From positions 20,064,240 to 20,128,239 of the forward strand of contig NC_135561.1 of NCBI RefSeq assembly GCF_964340395.1: a DNA stretch of 64,000 nt, read 5' to 3'. The notes under the pieces are model-generated. The model did not search any database. It saw only the letters and a program-made list of their open reading frames with translations, and had not been told where the DNA came from. Shown in pieces: positions 1-13,615 of this stretch (position 1 is the first letter of the stretch; each line of letters begins with the position of its first letter). This DNA is from Glandiceps talaboti (lineage: Eukaryota; Hemichordata; Enteropneusta; Spengelidae). Position numbers and translations under genes: made by a program.

Positions 1-962
1 TGTCTAAAGAGGTGCGATGAAACAATTTTGTTGTTGTTGTGTTGTAATTTTCAACAAACCTGTCACTGAATCTGCTATTTATGCAGTTACTGTTCACTTT
101 ATTTAATACTTTAGAGCAAGTGTGTATGTGGGGCAGATGTCATTTGCTTGTTCATGAATGGTTCTGCGGTTTAATTCACTGAAGTAGCAAATTAATTAAT
201 GTAGGAAGGGTTATTTTTGCCAGATGTGTGGACTGCACAGGCTGGACAAACACACATTAAAAAAGATCACCGCAGGGGTTTATAAGTGATGTGTGCGCTG
301 ACCAGAAACAATTCTTTTTTGCTCTAAAATGATACCTGTTGTGTTCTACTTACTGAAACATAAATTAGTCAACTATCACTTGCTATTGACAGAACTCAAA
401 CCTGCTACTCATGAATAATACAGTCGATTGTATGACATAACTTCATGCGCAAACTAAAATGTCAATGAAGATGTCATTATTATGCTGTAAAATGGACAAA
501 CAATGCCAGCATACAATTTCAGTAACACTGAAGGCATGCATCGACATAAACATTATACTACATTATATTATAGCATTACCAATTCCAGTGAATTTTGTGA
601 TGTCATCGCTGTACATTATTACTGATAATGTACTCCATTATTGGGCATCGCGGCCCTGGAACGAGCATAACAATACAAGCTTATTTGTTCTGTTTCTTCA
701 TACGACTAGGTATTTTTTCGAAATGTATGTTGTTACTTATGATTGTCATTTCCACTGTTTCAAAATACAACGCATTCATGAAACAAGTTTGTCTTCACAG
801 CAGTTCATTGAAGTGTATATGTGTGTGTACGTGTGTCGCTATGATTAGTATTCAGCTTCCGGGCCGAACATGGCAGACGATGTTCAGCGCTGTGTATATT
901 ATACGTTGTTTTGCGTTTCTCGGTCTACAAATTCACTGGAATTGGCAAAACTATAAAATAAT
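1..962. other. AT-rich gene-free stretch
   Basis: No coding region, RNA gene or clear repeat was recognised here. The short open frames have no domain-like composition and no splice context. The stretch ends at a strong palindrome beginning at 963. Confidence 0.5.
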
Positions 963-1104
963 AACAATAATGTACGTCCTCCCAGTCCATAATGGACTCA
1001 AGCAAACTTTGCACTCCATAATGGGCTCGGCTGTCGCCTCGCCCATTATGTCGTTCAAAGTTTGCTTGAGTCCATTATGGGCTAAGAGGGCGTACATTAT
1101 TGTT
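963..1104. repeat. 142-bp near-palindromic fold-back element
   Basis: The two halves are reverse complements over most of their length. The outer arms read AACAATAATGTACG on the left and CGTACATTATTGTT on the right. Both arms carry CCATAATGGACTCAAGCAAA or its complement, and the inner part pairs CCATAATGGGC with GCCCATTATG around a short GC-rich loop near 1030-1043. It encodes nothing. A MITE-like or fold-back element is the best description; no target-site duplication can be fixed because the outer arms merge into AT-rich DNA. Confidence 0.75.
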
Positions 1105-4100
1105 TAAATAGTTGCTTTTTGTAACTTTTCAGTCGAGTTAAACCAGTTTGTACCACATTTAAGAGCATGCCTATAGGTGCTTCTTTGCATATGGAGGGGT
1201 TTATACTTGCAAGTGAATAATTATATGCAAGCGTTGTTCATCTCAACCCCTTGTCTTTTTAAGACCAACCCAACCTCTGCAATATTCAACAAGCAAATCG
1301 TGCTTGTTCTCTACACCTATTAAAAGCATAAACAAGTAATCAATGAAGACACAATATCTCACAAAGGTTTTCGCAAACATGTTTATTGATGTTATATTCA
1401 CAAAGCACAATTTATAATTATACAATGAATAGGTAAGATTTCTCTTAACTTTTCAAAATACACCTGGTTCAGTATGTCATTGTACTCATTCCTCACATTA
1501 GGATCAGTGTTATAGCTGTCAAGTGGGTACGAGAAATATTAGAATAAATATTAACATCGTCTTTGCCCCTCTTAGGAGCTTTCCATCAACACACATTGAT
1601 ATGCACTGAATAATACTTATGTCAAAACTCTCGAAAAATATCTCCAGGTGCTTTCTGGACACTCTTGGTAATTATCATAATCTAATAGAACAATCATTCT
1701 CTTAAAAGTCTATGTCTGAATCTGAATCTGAAAGTGTCCATTTTATTTTTGTCACACCTGTTAGTACTAGTAGTGTACCAAACAAAGGTAGGGGTTGAAT
1801 CCTGCCATCCCTTCTATTCATTAATTATATACAGTTAACCTTGACTGAAATCAATTGAGAGGATGGGTCTTGAGATACCTCAACCCTTAATAGCCGGACA
1901 ATTTTCTTACCTTGCATGCTTACCTTGCAATCAATCTATTCTACTGCTAAGAATAACAAATTAATGTTTACGTGATCAAACCTATGAAAGTGTTCTTGTG
2001 TTGTTTTTGGTAATGACAGTAAGTAAATATGTATGACTACATTAAACCTATTCCTTTCTATTGGCAGGAAATGAGTACAAAAATGAGTTAAGTCTTTGAC
2101 CAGTATTCCATCTCCATGGGCTCTCACGAAATTTGTTTCTACTAGTTTTGTGACATATTTCCTCACCAAATTCCAAGTGAATATATGAAAGTGTAAATCT
2201 TACCAGATTGCTACTCCATCGTTACTGTGGTTCTAAACCTCAGCAAAACAATATGATGTCCTTCTCTTCTAAATCTGTTGAATTTCAAACTTTCCACTCT
2301 CAATTAATTTCAGGTTACCCATCTATCTATCTTAATTACTAATTCATTAAAAATGCTGAAAAATTTTCCCAGCCAGAAAGAATATAGACTGGATCTCTGA
2401 ATTATATTTCATTCAAAGGCAAAAAGTGTTTAAAATTCAGCAAAAATACATTATTCGTAATTTGAAAATATATAAATTATTGTTATTTTTCATAAATAGA
2501 GAATAAAATATTAGCTTAAAGCATTTCATTGTCGTGAACCCTTCTAAAGACTTACAGAAAGTGAACATCACAAATAAAGGGGTGTACCAAAAAAAACCGT
2601 AAGTTAGAGTGGTTAGCCCAAAAGGACACTTTCTGAAAAGAATCCCAATTGAGATATCAACTGGAATACATTTTGTACAATCATGTTAATTTGTACAATC
2701 ATGTTATTCTATAGTCAATTACTTATTTTCAGTGCATTTAAAGTTGAGCAAAACCAAATCAATAATCTCATAAACAGAGAAATGTAGTCACTCTGAAGTG
2801 GTAAATTAGAAACAACTGCAATTTTCTGATTGGTCTACATGTACTATTGACCTTGATCGTCATGTTTCTTTCTAATTTACCGTTCTAAAAGTCATTATAT
2901 TTCACTTCTCATTGCTTCTTGGAACCATGATCAATACAGTCTCCAATAAATGTGAATTTGTGCTTCTCAATCAAGTTACATGAATTGTATGAAAACCCTT
3001 TTTATAGTTTAAATGAACATCCTGCCCAGATGGTTAGCCCACTCCGTTTGTGAAACCCCCTATCTTTCCTTTAATTTGGTTTGTCCTTTTTGTTTTCTAT
3101 AGAATGGATGTCCCAATCTACAGGAAAGTAGGGGAATTAAGACATGAATGCAATGTTGTGCACCAGAAATGAATATCTAAATGTGAGTTCCATGCAGTTA
3201 TAACCTCTTGAAATTGCAAACATTTTTTACAAGCAAGACAAAATACATTGTTCATGATACACTAGACTGCAAAGTTCTTGATAAAATAGGAGATCGTGCT
3301 AACTCCAATGCTAGACAATATGGCTGCATCTTATTTCTTATGATTATTGAGTTCAACTGTAGACAATTTTGCGATACTGAAGAACACTTGGCCCAATGTA
3401 TGTGTTGTGTATCCCAACCTTGTATCTCAAACAATGTGAAAAAGAGACAAGTATTAAAGTGACATTAAGGTGAGTGATTTAAGAGAACACTCTGTGTTGA
3501 TAAATGATTGCAGAGTCTACCCAACTATCATATTGCAACCTGTGCCCCCAGTATCCTTCAATATGCTATCTATGTATGCACCTTGGGAACCAATGTCCAT
3601 GATAATCAAAGTTTTAGAATCTTTCCAAACTTTAAAATGCAAAAGCTTGTTCTTGATCCTTTTGAAATGATAAACGTTGTTTGGGGGATTCACTGTTTTG
3701 TTGTCATGGAAATCCTACGATCTTCTACTTTCCTGGAGTTAAATTAACAGAGTATATAGTGGCCATATTGGATGAAAGGCTTAAGTTTGATATTATTTTG
3801 ACTTCTTTTTAAAAAACTGTTACTATCTCTGATTTTGTTTCTAGATCTAAACAGACAATTATCATGGGTTTCCTGTGACAGCGAACGTTTAAACTTTCTA
3901 CTGCCAAGGTGCATTCTATGTTGATTTCATAAGATACAAGGTGTAATGTAATATCATAATTAAAATTTCCAGACCTAAGCTTCTATTTTCATTTCCAAAA
4001 AAGTATAAACTAAAAGTATGCAGCCATATTGACCCAGCAATAAAAGAGATAATATTTGCAGTTATATATAGATTGACTCAAAAGATCATAGTCATAGCCT

Positions 4101-4216
4101 GTCTACAGTGCAATTGTCATATTTGCAATGTTTGTCTTTCAAACAGTGACTTATTTGCCCTTGTTGGAAGCATGGTCTGTAACAGTGTTCCCAATTGGTT
4201 TATAAGTGTATGTGTG
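1105..4216. other. Gene-free AT-rich DNA
   Basis: No gene was recognised. One weak inverted pair is visible at about 2800-2884 (GGTAAATTAGAAAC on the left, TTTCTAATTTACC on the right). It may be the remains of a small inverted-repeat element. Confidence 0.45.
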
Positions 4217-4304
4217 TGTGTCCATATGTTTGTATGTATGTATGTATGTATGTATGTATGTATGTATGTATGTATGTGTGTGTGTGTGTGTGCGTGCGTG
4301 CGTG
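4217..4304. repeat. (TGTA)n followed by (TG)n and (TGCG)n microsatellite
   Basis: About a dozen TGTA units run from about 4228 to 4275, then become TG dinucleotides and TGCG repeats. Open frames here on both strands are only translations of the repeat. Confidence 0.9.
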
Positions 4305-6077
4305 ACCTGATGTGTGAACATATTCATAATACATAAAATACATTTGGTGACTCTTGAATCTTTCACTGCACGCACAGTTGTTGTATAAACACAGTTTGTC
4401 TATCGCCCATTTCAAGTTAGAACACTTGATTCTTATGACTGTTAGAGAAATTAAAGTTTCAACACTTATTTTAATGCCAATCATTCATCAAACTTCAAAT
4501 TTGTCACCACTTAGCATATAGATACTGCCATATATAAGATAAAATCAACCTTCATATTCAAAGGTATGATTCAACATAGTCAAGTTTAATAAACAAGTGT
4601 TGAAACTTCATTCTGTGTAGACCTTGAGTAATATTTATTATGGAATGTTTCTCCCAAGGCAAGGCAAGGCAACACAGTTTCCTAAATGGATTCACAAACT
4701 TGACTAGTACCACTTCTCGTATCATATCTGTACATCTTAAACCCTTGATTGGTCAAAAAATATCACTCTTATAACTCTATCTCAGTCTCCATCTCTTTAC
4801 TTAAAAACAAACTGATAGGATTGTATACAAACAATGTAAAATGTTAAAGATATGACCATTTACTTATAACATGTCACAGAACAAAACCTTGATACATTAT
4901 AATCTCAATATACTTCTCAAAATAAAATTCTCTAAATCTGGAGCTGACTAATTGACAAATCATTGTTAAACTAAAACTACAGTGAATAATCAAACCAATT
5001 CTGTGCAGAATATAATAAATCTTACCTAAAATATCTATAGTATTTATGACTTCTGATATACTTTTTAGGAGATTGCAAAATCTTCTGGGAATGACGATCC
5101 ATTATTAAGACAGAAGGAGGAACAAATAATTCACTCCTGAAATATTGAACGGATGACTTTAATAGTAGACAATTAATGCCAGCTATCATCTAGGCAGTAC
5201 TGGTTGATTGACGAAGGTGTAATAATAACTTGCATTGCTTTTTAGCTGCTATTATGTCTACAATCTACTCTAATTTAACTACCAACTTAGCATGATAATA
5301 TACTTAAGTGTTACAACTTTTTGGTCAGATTCAGGGACAATTTAAATGCCTTACCTAAAACATCAGCTTTTCAAAAGACCTTAAACACAATTTTCCACTT
5401 TGACATGTCTTAATCTAAAACACCTGTTGATCTATCCAATTATGACAACTACAAGCCAATTTAAGCAACTAGTGCATACATACATTGTATGTATGGATGA
5501 CCAAAAAACTCAGTGCAGGTGCCAAATTGAAGTCAAATTTATAAAACAGAAAACCTCTTTACACCAACTATAATAACCTAAAAATTAGTACCAGACAAAT
5601 TTGAAAACACTAAGAATAGAAAGTGTCATATCTAGGCAAGTTTGAGTTAAAATTTTTGTCAGTATGATGGCATACAAAAATGACCATACAATGACAACAA
5701 AACTTTGATCAGGAATCTTCCTCATGATGAATTTAGTCTGAATTATCATCAAAAGGATACATTGTTTGCAGTTGTAGCTATTTCTACTGTAACATTGTAT
5801 AGTTTCTTAAATGAATATATACCACTTTATATATCTTAGGCTAACAGTAACACCCATAGTTCAACTATTGAAAGGGAGGGGTGTCTGAGCACCCCCCCCC
5901 CCACCCAATTTCTTCCTTTGATATCTTTATCTTACTATTCCCTAAAGATTTCAAAACCAAGAAATTTCACATTTTAAGTTCACTGATCTAAAGTTCAAGA
6001 ATGCAGCAATGTGTTATTTTTAATACAAGTTTAATTATTTGATAAACAAGAATCATTACCTACATTGTACATGGTAT
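4305..6077. other. Gene-free AT-rich DNA
   Basis: No gene, RNA gene or strong repeat was recognised. A C-tract lies at about 5891-5902, and a short ACATACATTGTATGTATG palindrome lies near 5477-5494. Confidence 0.45.
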
Positions 6078-6079
6078 TG

Positions 6080-6117
<38 letters not shown>

Positions 6118-6375
6118 TATGTTTATTCATCTATCAAAATCAATTTGAAAATTTGTAGTGCCTTGGTGCCAAATGTGTTGAGGAGGAAACTGGACTAAAA
6201 GTACGTGAGGAAAACCTGCATTGTTCGGCAGGGTCAAACTGAGCATCACCCTTCTTACATACAGACCTGGTTAATTTTTTGAAATCAAACCCTGTCAATG
6301 CTTGGTGGGTTCAAACCCAGACTGCAGAGGTGTATGAGCTATTGGCAGTTAAACTGCTTAACCACTGACAACCCA
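6078..6375 (-). mobile_element. tRNA-derived SINE-like copy 1
   Basis: Read on the minus strand, the copy has a degenerate tRNA-like head near 6330-6375, a B-box-like GGTTTGAACCC near 6310-6320, and a body with GTTTGACCCTGCCGAACAATG and GTTTCCTCCTC. It ends in an ATT-trinucleotide tail at about 6078-6117. The same order occurs in copies at 21.1, 37.4 and 46.1 kb. Pol III boxes plus a simple-repeat tail are the usual signs of a tRNA-derived SINE. The family name is not known to me. Confidence 0.7.
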
Positions 6376-6758
6376 TTGTCATAACTGTTCAACCACTGAC
6401 AACCCATTGTCATAACTGCTCAACCACTGACAACCCATTGTCATAACTGTTCAACCACTGACAACCCATTGTCATAACTGCTCAACCACTGACAACCCAT
6501 TGTCATAACTGTTCAACCACTGACAACCCATTGTCATAACTACTCGACCACTGACAACCCATTGTCATAACTGTTCAACCACTGACAACCCATTGTCATA
6601 ACTGCTCAACTGCTGACAACCCATTGTCATAACTGTTCAACCACTGACAACCCATTGTCATAACTGTTCAACCACTGACAACCCATTGTCATAACTGCTC
6701 AACTGCTGACAACCCAGTGTCATAACTGCTCATCAACCACTGACAACCCAGTGTCATA
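6355..6758. repeat. 31-bp minisatellite, about 13 copies
   Basis: The unit contains AACCACTGACAACCCATTGT followed by CATAACTGTTC and repeats every 31 bp with few changes. CTGACAACCCA occurs 13 times. The first unit is continuous with the 5' head of the SINE-like copy on the left, so the array appears to be an expansion of the SINE A-box region. Confidence 0.9.
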
Positions 6759-6759
6759 G

Positions 6760-9365
6760 GTTGAACTTCGAACACAGCTGGCCAAATCTTTTACTCTGAC
6801 AAACTGTAACTGTAACAACATATACTATTAATTAACAATTCTTTACTGTAAATCTGAGATGGCACAGACATCGCATAACTTTCTTCCTCCATTATACAGA
6901 ATACATTCTTTTCTCAATAATTCTTCTCTATATTTTAAAGAAATTACACTCTTAATAAACAAATTTACCAAACCTGCACAAATTCAATTTATGTACTTGG
7001 GGTAATTTACAATCTTTTCAATTTATATTAGGCAATATCACAATGTTGCACCAAACAAACGTTGTTCGTTTATGTCAAAAACCCCTCCCCTCCTTCTAAA
7101 TGAGCATTCACAAGTGCAACATCAAATGTTCATATATGATGTAAACTAAGTATGAAACTGCAGTGCTCATGCCACTTTGATCGATGTAATGTAAAAACAT
7201 GATTGTAAACGCAGTAAATTTTTATCAACTTTATCAACATCTCAATAGTAAACACAGAAGCTGTTATCATTGAAGGAGTGACAATTTCCACCGAATTGTC
7301 GTTAGAAGTGCGAAAATGAAGTTCAGCAGTCACACTGATACCACACCGCACCCCATGCCCCTAAGCAAATTAAGTCGCCTTATTGAGTTTGTGTGACATT
7401 TTGCAATTGTCCTTTATGAAGCTTGATTTTTATGACTTGCCTTATGATAGGTGACAGATCTTTAGTGTCAATTGTACAATCATTGCTAATTGTTACATAC
7501 CTATAGTTAAAATTATATTTGAAGGAAATGGCTATTGAACTCATAAAGTGACTTCCTTCAAATAAAGAAATCTGCAATTTTTTAGTACTCTTAAATAGTA
7601 TACTAGTAATTGGAAGTACACTGCATGACGTACTAATAAAAGACATATAGGGTATTACTAATTTATCTCCTTTTGGAACTTTCTGCTTTTTCCCCTTGAA
7701 ATATTAATGTATCTTTCAATATTCTACAAGGAAAATACTAAAGATATTTTTTTTTACTTTCAATTGATTGAAATCAATGTTCGATTCAAAAGAACATTGC
7801 AGCTGTGAAAATTTTTGACTTTGGGTTAAACTATAAAGTCAAGAATATAGAATATCAAACAATTAATTAATTTTGTAAGTTTTCTCTTTGTAAGGAGTCT
7901 GGTTAACATAATTAATGAATGCATCATACACAATTAACGTTATCTTTAGATGGGGAACCTGGGGATCATTCTATCAAATCCAGTTAGACATTGGAAGAAG
8001 GATGAGTGATTTTTTTGAAACATGTCTGTTCCTCAATCAAAAAGTGGAAATAGTATAAGTTCACCAAAATATTGTGAGCTACTTGACAACCTAACCGTAG
8101 TATGTTTCCATGCTAAACATCCAAATTGTTATAAACAAATAAAATACCAGATATTTCATTTATATCTTTACTGTTTTACACGGCAACAGAACCAATATTC
8201 ATAACTGTTTACATATTACAGATTCATCGTAACAAAGACTGATGTATTTATCATATCAGTACATGTTGTAGTAAGTATAATGCAGAATCAATATTTATGA
8301 TTCAAGATATCCTACACTGTTTATTTTGTAATGAATGCATTGTAATATGTTGATGTCTTTATTGTCTATCCATCTCTACACATTGCATGCAGTGTAATGT
8401 TTTGAACAGCAGAAGGTAGGCAGTAAAGTTAGATCTAGGTCTTGATTTGTTCTGTGACTTTGCGGTGTTTGGACGACAAATGATGGATTAATTTATTAAA
8501 ATTATATGAAAGAAAGTGCTAGACTTATAGTTGCTTGCTGGAGAAATAACATCATATGGTGATCAAAATAAAATGTTGCGAATTTACACTCTACTGTACT
8601 ATGCTGTACAAGTATGAATGAATGGTATGAGTTTCATCAAAGATCTGAATCATATCATAAATTGTCACAGTGGGGGAGTTTGGTAGGGGGTAACTATCTC
8701 ATAATAGTTTGTAGGGGGTAACTATATCCCATAATAGAACTATGAATGCTTGCTTTACTGACCTGCATTGGAATTGAATGCAACATACAAGTAACGACTT
8801 GAAGGTATTACTGAATAATAAGCATACTGTCTTGTATAGAAACTACAGGTTTCAGGTTGCAGAATTATGTCGTGATTGAAGTCATTTGAAACGAAAGCGT
8901 CTTTGGTAGATCACACAGACACGTACATGTACACTATGAAGAGTGTTTAGTTCAAAGACTGAATGTATCTTATACACATCATTATGCATACCTGGAGGAG
9001 AAATCCAACTAAAAATAGAAACCGTTGTTTAAGTCTGAGACTGGTACATGTATTGAATTGCATAAAAGGTGTTTAGGTCAAAAGATAGAGACATTTGCTA
9101 GAATACAGTTACAGTATTAATGTAGGCAGCTGTGGCTGATTTATCACAAATAGTTACTATTAGACTTGAATTTAATGAAATTGGATCATGTCTGTTTTAA
9201 ATAGTTAACAACTATAGTAATAGCAGATCTCAAAATTGGTCTTGTAAATTCTGAATCATGTCGACAAAACCTTGTGATTCAGCCATCAATATGTATCATG
9301 TCTGTATTTTGCAGCATCTCTAGAAGCAACACTTACAAGTAAACTGTATTATAGTCCAAGCACAA
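6760..9365. other. Gene-free AT-rich DNA
   Basis: No gene was recognised. The only local repetition noted is a short duplication of TAGGGGGTAACTAT near 8682-8724. Confidence 0.45.
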
Positions 9366-9590
9366 AGTGTTAGACCAGGAGCTACTTTACACCTGGAAAT
9401 TATCAATAAAGACTTAAGTTTGCTTATTTTACTGGAAACCAAAAACGCACAAAAAAGTAGTGACCAAGTGATCTTGTACATGAACACAATGACCCAGTCT
9501 GGTATTAAACTAGTAAACATTAGTCTTTGTGAACCTAGCTGTTTGAGAGACTGTAAAATTGCAGAATTTTCTAGTAGCAAAAATATGTAA
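9366..9590 (+). repeat. Dispersed repeat family A, copy 1
   Basis: This segment shares an ordered set of blocks with 14740-14940 and, inverted, with 59545-59775. The blocks are AAAGACTTA, TTATTTTACTGGAAA, AAAGTAGTGAC, CTTGTACATGAACACAATG, CCAGTCTGGTA, ATTAGTCTTTG and GACTGTAAAAT. There is no coding potential. The shared block order over roughly 200 bp supports a dispersed, probably MITE-like, element of unknown class. Confidence 0.65.
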
Positions 9591-9989
9591 GCGGGTTATA
9601 GTATAAATAAGAGTAACCCTACTATTTCTGATTCCAGAATGACCTATCCTATGTATTTATGGAATCTGATCATTTAAAAAAGAAATATCCAGATCAAGTC
9701 AAATTTAGTGTCACTGATGGTGAAATGGTGACACTATAGCTCATACTTGTATTGGGTTGGAATCACAAATAAAATGGTTCATACTTTGTCCTTCTGTATT
9801 TAATTATCAATAAAGATATCTTAGACTGTTAAAAATATAATTATGAAGTGAAGACATCACAGACATGTACATACACAGTAGACACTTTTCTTCTTTCTTC
9901 CTGGGTTTTTAAAATACATTAATTGTAGACCATTGACAAAGCGTTTAAAGACATTAAAAGTAAGAAACAAAGAAATGTATAGGTTCAAA

Positions 9990-10140
9990 CTTTAATAGTA
10001 TTTCTTAGATTCCTAAATGTGGCACTAGTCTTGTATTAACACCTTGGATCTGTACCCGGGAGTATATATACAGTATTTCTCAGATTCCTAAATATGGCGC
10101 TTGTCTTGTCACAAGATTAGGATCTGCAATCGGGAAGTTG
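9990..10140. repeat. Diverged direct duplication of about 75 bp
   Basis: ATTTCTTAGATTCCTAAATG is followed by GGCACTAGTCTTGT at about 10000-10035. A similar order (ATTTCTCAGATTCCTAAATA, GGCGCTTGTCTTGT) recurs at about 10074-10110. The two copies are clearly diverged. Confidence 0.6.
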
Positions 10141-13100
10141 CTGAACAAAAGCAGACGATGACAGTACCACCTGGTGAAAGACCTTGACAGCACCATTGGC
10201 ACTATGTGAACCTGTGGTCGCTGTTAAAGTTAGCAGAATTTTGAGGGTTAGCAGCTAGAGACTATTAATGTGGCACATGCTGTTATGTGTTGTAATGCTG
10301 AGATGGAGCTTCAGTCTTCAGTTTGTTTTGGAAAGGTGAATGTGTGGTGAATCTTGTAGCTGACAGAAAACTCCAAGAGATGGTTAGAGTGAATAGACAC
10401 AGAATATAGTGAAATGTGTTAAAGACAAACACATGCAACATTTAGAAAAATAAAGACTGTGATATGAATGAAGTCAGTATGTTAGCATCTAAGACATTGC
10501 AGTGAGAATTGACAGCGAATGGAATGGAGCATGATAATGGTATGAAAAGTTGTAGAAAAGATTTGGACATGGTGGAAAGTTATGAAAAGATTCTAATTCT
10601 GAATACAAGACGAACACATTAATTTTGATATGGTGGTAAGTAACAATGTAAGTATAACTGTGAAATTACAAGAAGAAAAAAAGAGAACAGAAGATGCCTT
10701 TACAAGGAGGAGATTATCGGCCAGGTTATTGTATCTTTTTTTTTGCTCAAAAATATTATGGGATATTACTAGGAGTGTAGCGAATTTTTGGAGTATGTGA
10801 AAGTAGGCAGAAAGAACTATAAAATTCAGTGCAGAGTTAACAGTTACTAATGATTTACTAATTGGTAAATGTTGAAAACTGAGAAATTTTCCCTTTTTAT
10901 ACTCATAAAAATGACTTGATTATAAAGTTATCAATTCATTTTCTAGGGAAAGCTTTGTTGTGAAGAATTAAATCACAGATAGAAATAACTCTATTTAGTG
11001 GTTTTTGTGTGCGAAAATGCATTCAATTCTGTCATTAAATTGAAATAGAGAAAATTACACTTATGGAAAATGCTAAATTTTGAAATACAGTTTATGGAAA
11101 GGATTCATATTTGTCATTTAAGTTTGAAGTTTGTTCTCTTTCAAGTAGAAATCTTTGAAGAAAATATCAATGAAATTTTGGAAAAATTGTGTCGAGGATT
11201 TCAACTCTTCGGAGAATATTTCTTTAAGTTTTGTTCTCTTGTTAAGTAGCAGTCGACTGGTGAAATTATCATAAATTTGGAGAAATCTTTTGACTGGATT
11301 TTTTACACTTTGGGGAAAGTACACTAAGTTTTATAGACTGTTCTATATACAGAGATACCAATAAAGTCTAGGAAAATTCTGATTTGAGCAATTTGGAGAA
11401 AACTACTCTACATTTACATACTGTTCTCTTTTCAAGTTATAGTCTGCAGACAAAAAAAGATCAATAAATTTTGAGAAAATTGTCAAGTAGAACTCTAAAC
11501 TCTTCTACTATTAAGTTTAGCAAAAATTCTGTAGTAGAACTCTGTGGACAAATATTTCTACTAAGTTTAGCAAAAAATCTGTCATTAAATTGAAGTTTTG
11601 CAGAATTTCACTAAGTGTTGCAGCATTATAACGCATCAAGTACGTTATACATGTATGTGAGCAGAATTTGATCACATCCTCGTTGAGATAAACTGCTCCA
11701 TTCCAATTGCTATCAATGCCTTATCCCACTGTAATGTCACCTCTGTCGTCTAGCTGTCATACCAATCACAGTACCATCTCCATTAATTGCAGCACTCTGT
11801 CACCAACTTTGTTGATATTGTGCAGCAGGCCTTGAACTCAATAGCAACAACTGTGTGGATGTGCAGAACAGAACAAAATAAAGGAAGTTAAAAATAAAAT
11901 ATGCATTGTACATACTTAATATAAGCATGCGCCTTGGGAAATTAAAGTACTGCAAATATTTTGCTGTTATTTTGTTAAACTCAAAAACCGAGTTCAGTTT
12001 ATAAAATTTAAAAAATCAGGGGTAACCGAACAAAATATCAAAATTAAATTATTTGAATTAAACAGATTATTGTTGGTTTCCTTGAAAGAAAGATGGTGTA
12101 TCCAAAAATTTCTTTGTGATTTCAAAACAACCAGGAACAATGTAGCGTTGACAGCCAAAATACACACTACAATTGAACACAGTTCAGGACTTCAGACACG
12201 TCAATTCTTTCGTAATTTTTTGTGAAAAACGACTTGAATAAGCAATTTAAGACTTTTTGAAAGCAATACCCTGTATATTATTGTAAACGAAATTGATAAT
12301 TATTCACTCTTTTCTTTGATCATCACCAAGAACAGTTGCTCAATAGTTTATACAATTATAAAAAAATATCCAATGAGAATATTAATAACAAAAAGTAGTT
12401 TTTCACATAAAAATACTAAACAATTTTAAAGTTTTGAAATGCGTTCCATTCAACAGTATTATTTATCATCATTTACCTATCAAAATTAAAATGTGCATTG
12501 TATGTAATAGTATTCGGTATAACAGCAAACTATTTGCATAACTTTATATGCGTTTTAACAATTTTTTAGCCAGCAGAAGTAAAGTCTTACTGTGCAAGTG
12601 TCTGTTTGCTAAAAGTGGTTGCAAGGAGGAGAAATGAAATAACAAACAATGTGATACTATGGTAAATGTATGATGTCATTGTAACACCACATAACAGCTC
12701 TCTTTACTGCAGCAGTATCTCATACAACCAGCAGAATTCAGTATTTATTATCCTGAGCTGAAACGTAATGATATTGAATTGCAAGAATATGTGCACTGGT
12801 CATCCTTACAGCGGCATACTTGTTTTGGTTTGTAAGATAAACAAAACACCAACTACATTAGGCTAGCAATAGATCAATCACGTTAATGGCAACAGAACTT
12901 GAGGGAATGGGTACATTTGAAAAAAAAAGTTTCTGAAAGACTAGGTGTAGTGTAAATAAAGGTAAGTTTTTCGGAAATCAGTTCATTTGATTTCAAACCT
13001 ATTTGTTTATGTAATATAGTCATTAATTTGGATGACTTCTGTTATTTTACCGCCACTGTTTTGTTACTTTAGAACCATTGGAAAAAACAACATACACAAT

Positions 13101-13145
13101 CATACTCATATGCACCGTCATCATAATTAAAAAGAACATAATCTA
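10141..13145. other. Gene-free AT-rich DNA
   Basis: No gene was recognised. Between about 11100 and 11630 the phrases TTTGTTCTCTT, AAGTAGAA and AAATTTTG recur irregularly, which suggests an old degenerate tandem repeat, but no clean unit can be defined. Confidence 0.4.
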
Positions 13146-13455
13146 GTATTCTGTATGACTAAAGTCTTGGGCAAGATTTGAACCACCAATGCATCCCATT
13201 ACAAACGAATTATATAAATGGGAACCTGGTAGGATAGAGTTTGATATGTGAAGGATTTCATCCTATGCCCTTACAGAAGCCGGAATGGAATTCTTGTACA
13301 TTCCCTGGGAGTTGAGGAAGTATAAAGCATACAGTCCCAGTAAGTCAGTGCCAGGGGTTGTAATAATTGAATGTGCAACTGTGCCTTGAGCTACGCTTGT
13401 GGAAAATAGGCGAAATATAAATGCCCCATATCATTACTATAATAACAAGACAAGC
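13146..13455 (+). repeat. Dispersed repeat family B, long copy
   Basis: The segment starts with GTCTTGGGCAAGATTTGAAC, contains GGGAACCTGGTAGGATAGAG and TCATCCTATG, and ends in GAAAATAGGCGAAATATAAA before a TCATTACTATAATAA tail. The 16160-16460 region contains the same blocks on the opposite strand. The ending resembles the 3' part of short interspersed repeats common in invertebrate genomes; that resemblance is from general knowledge and was not searched. Confidence 0.55.
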
Positions 13456-13615
13456 TATTGAACCTTAGTGTTGCGTGATATACATGTAAGATATAACTGT
13501 GTGATCTGTGAAGCAGAGCAAATATAGAAAACATTCATGCATGAAAATTAAAGTGAGCTTACACTCACTAGTGACTCTCATTGCGTGAAAATTGGACTGC
13601 ATGTTTATGTAATCC

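Noticed and set aside
628-1107. 159-codon plus-strand frame
   Set aside because: Its last third is the palindrome at 963-1104 and the rest has no domain or codon signal.
6355-6758. Possible CRISPR array (regular 31-bp repeats)
   Set aside because: The repeats are head-to-tail with no unique spacers, and the genome is animal. It is a minisatellite.
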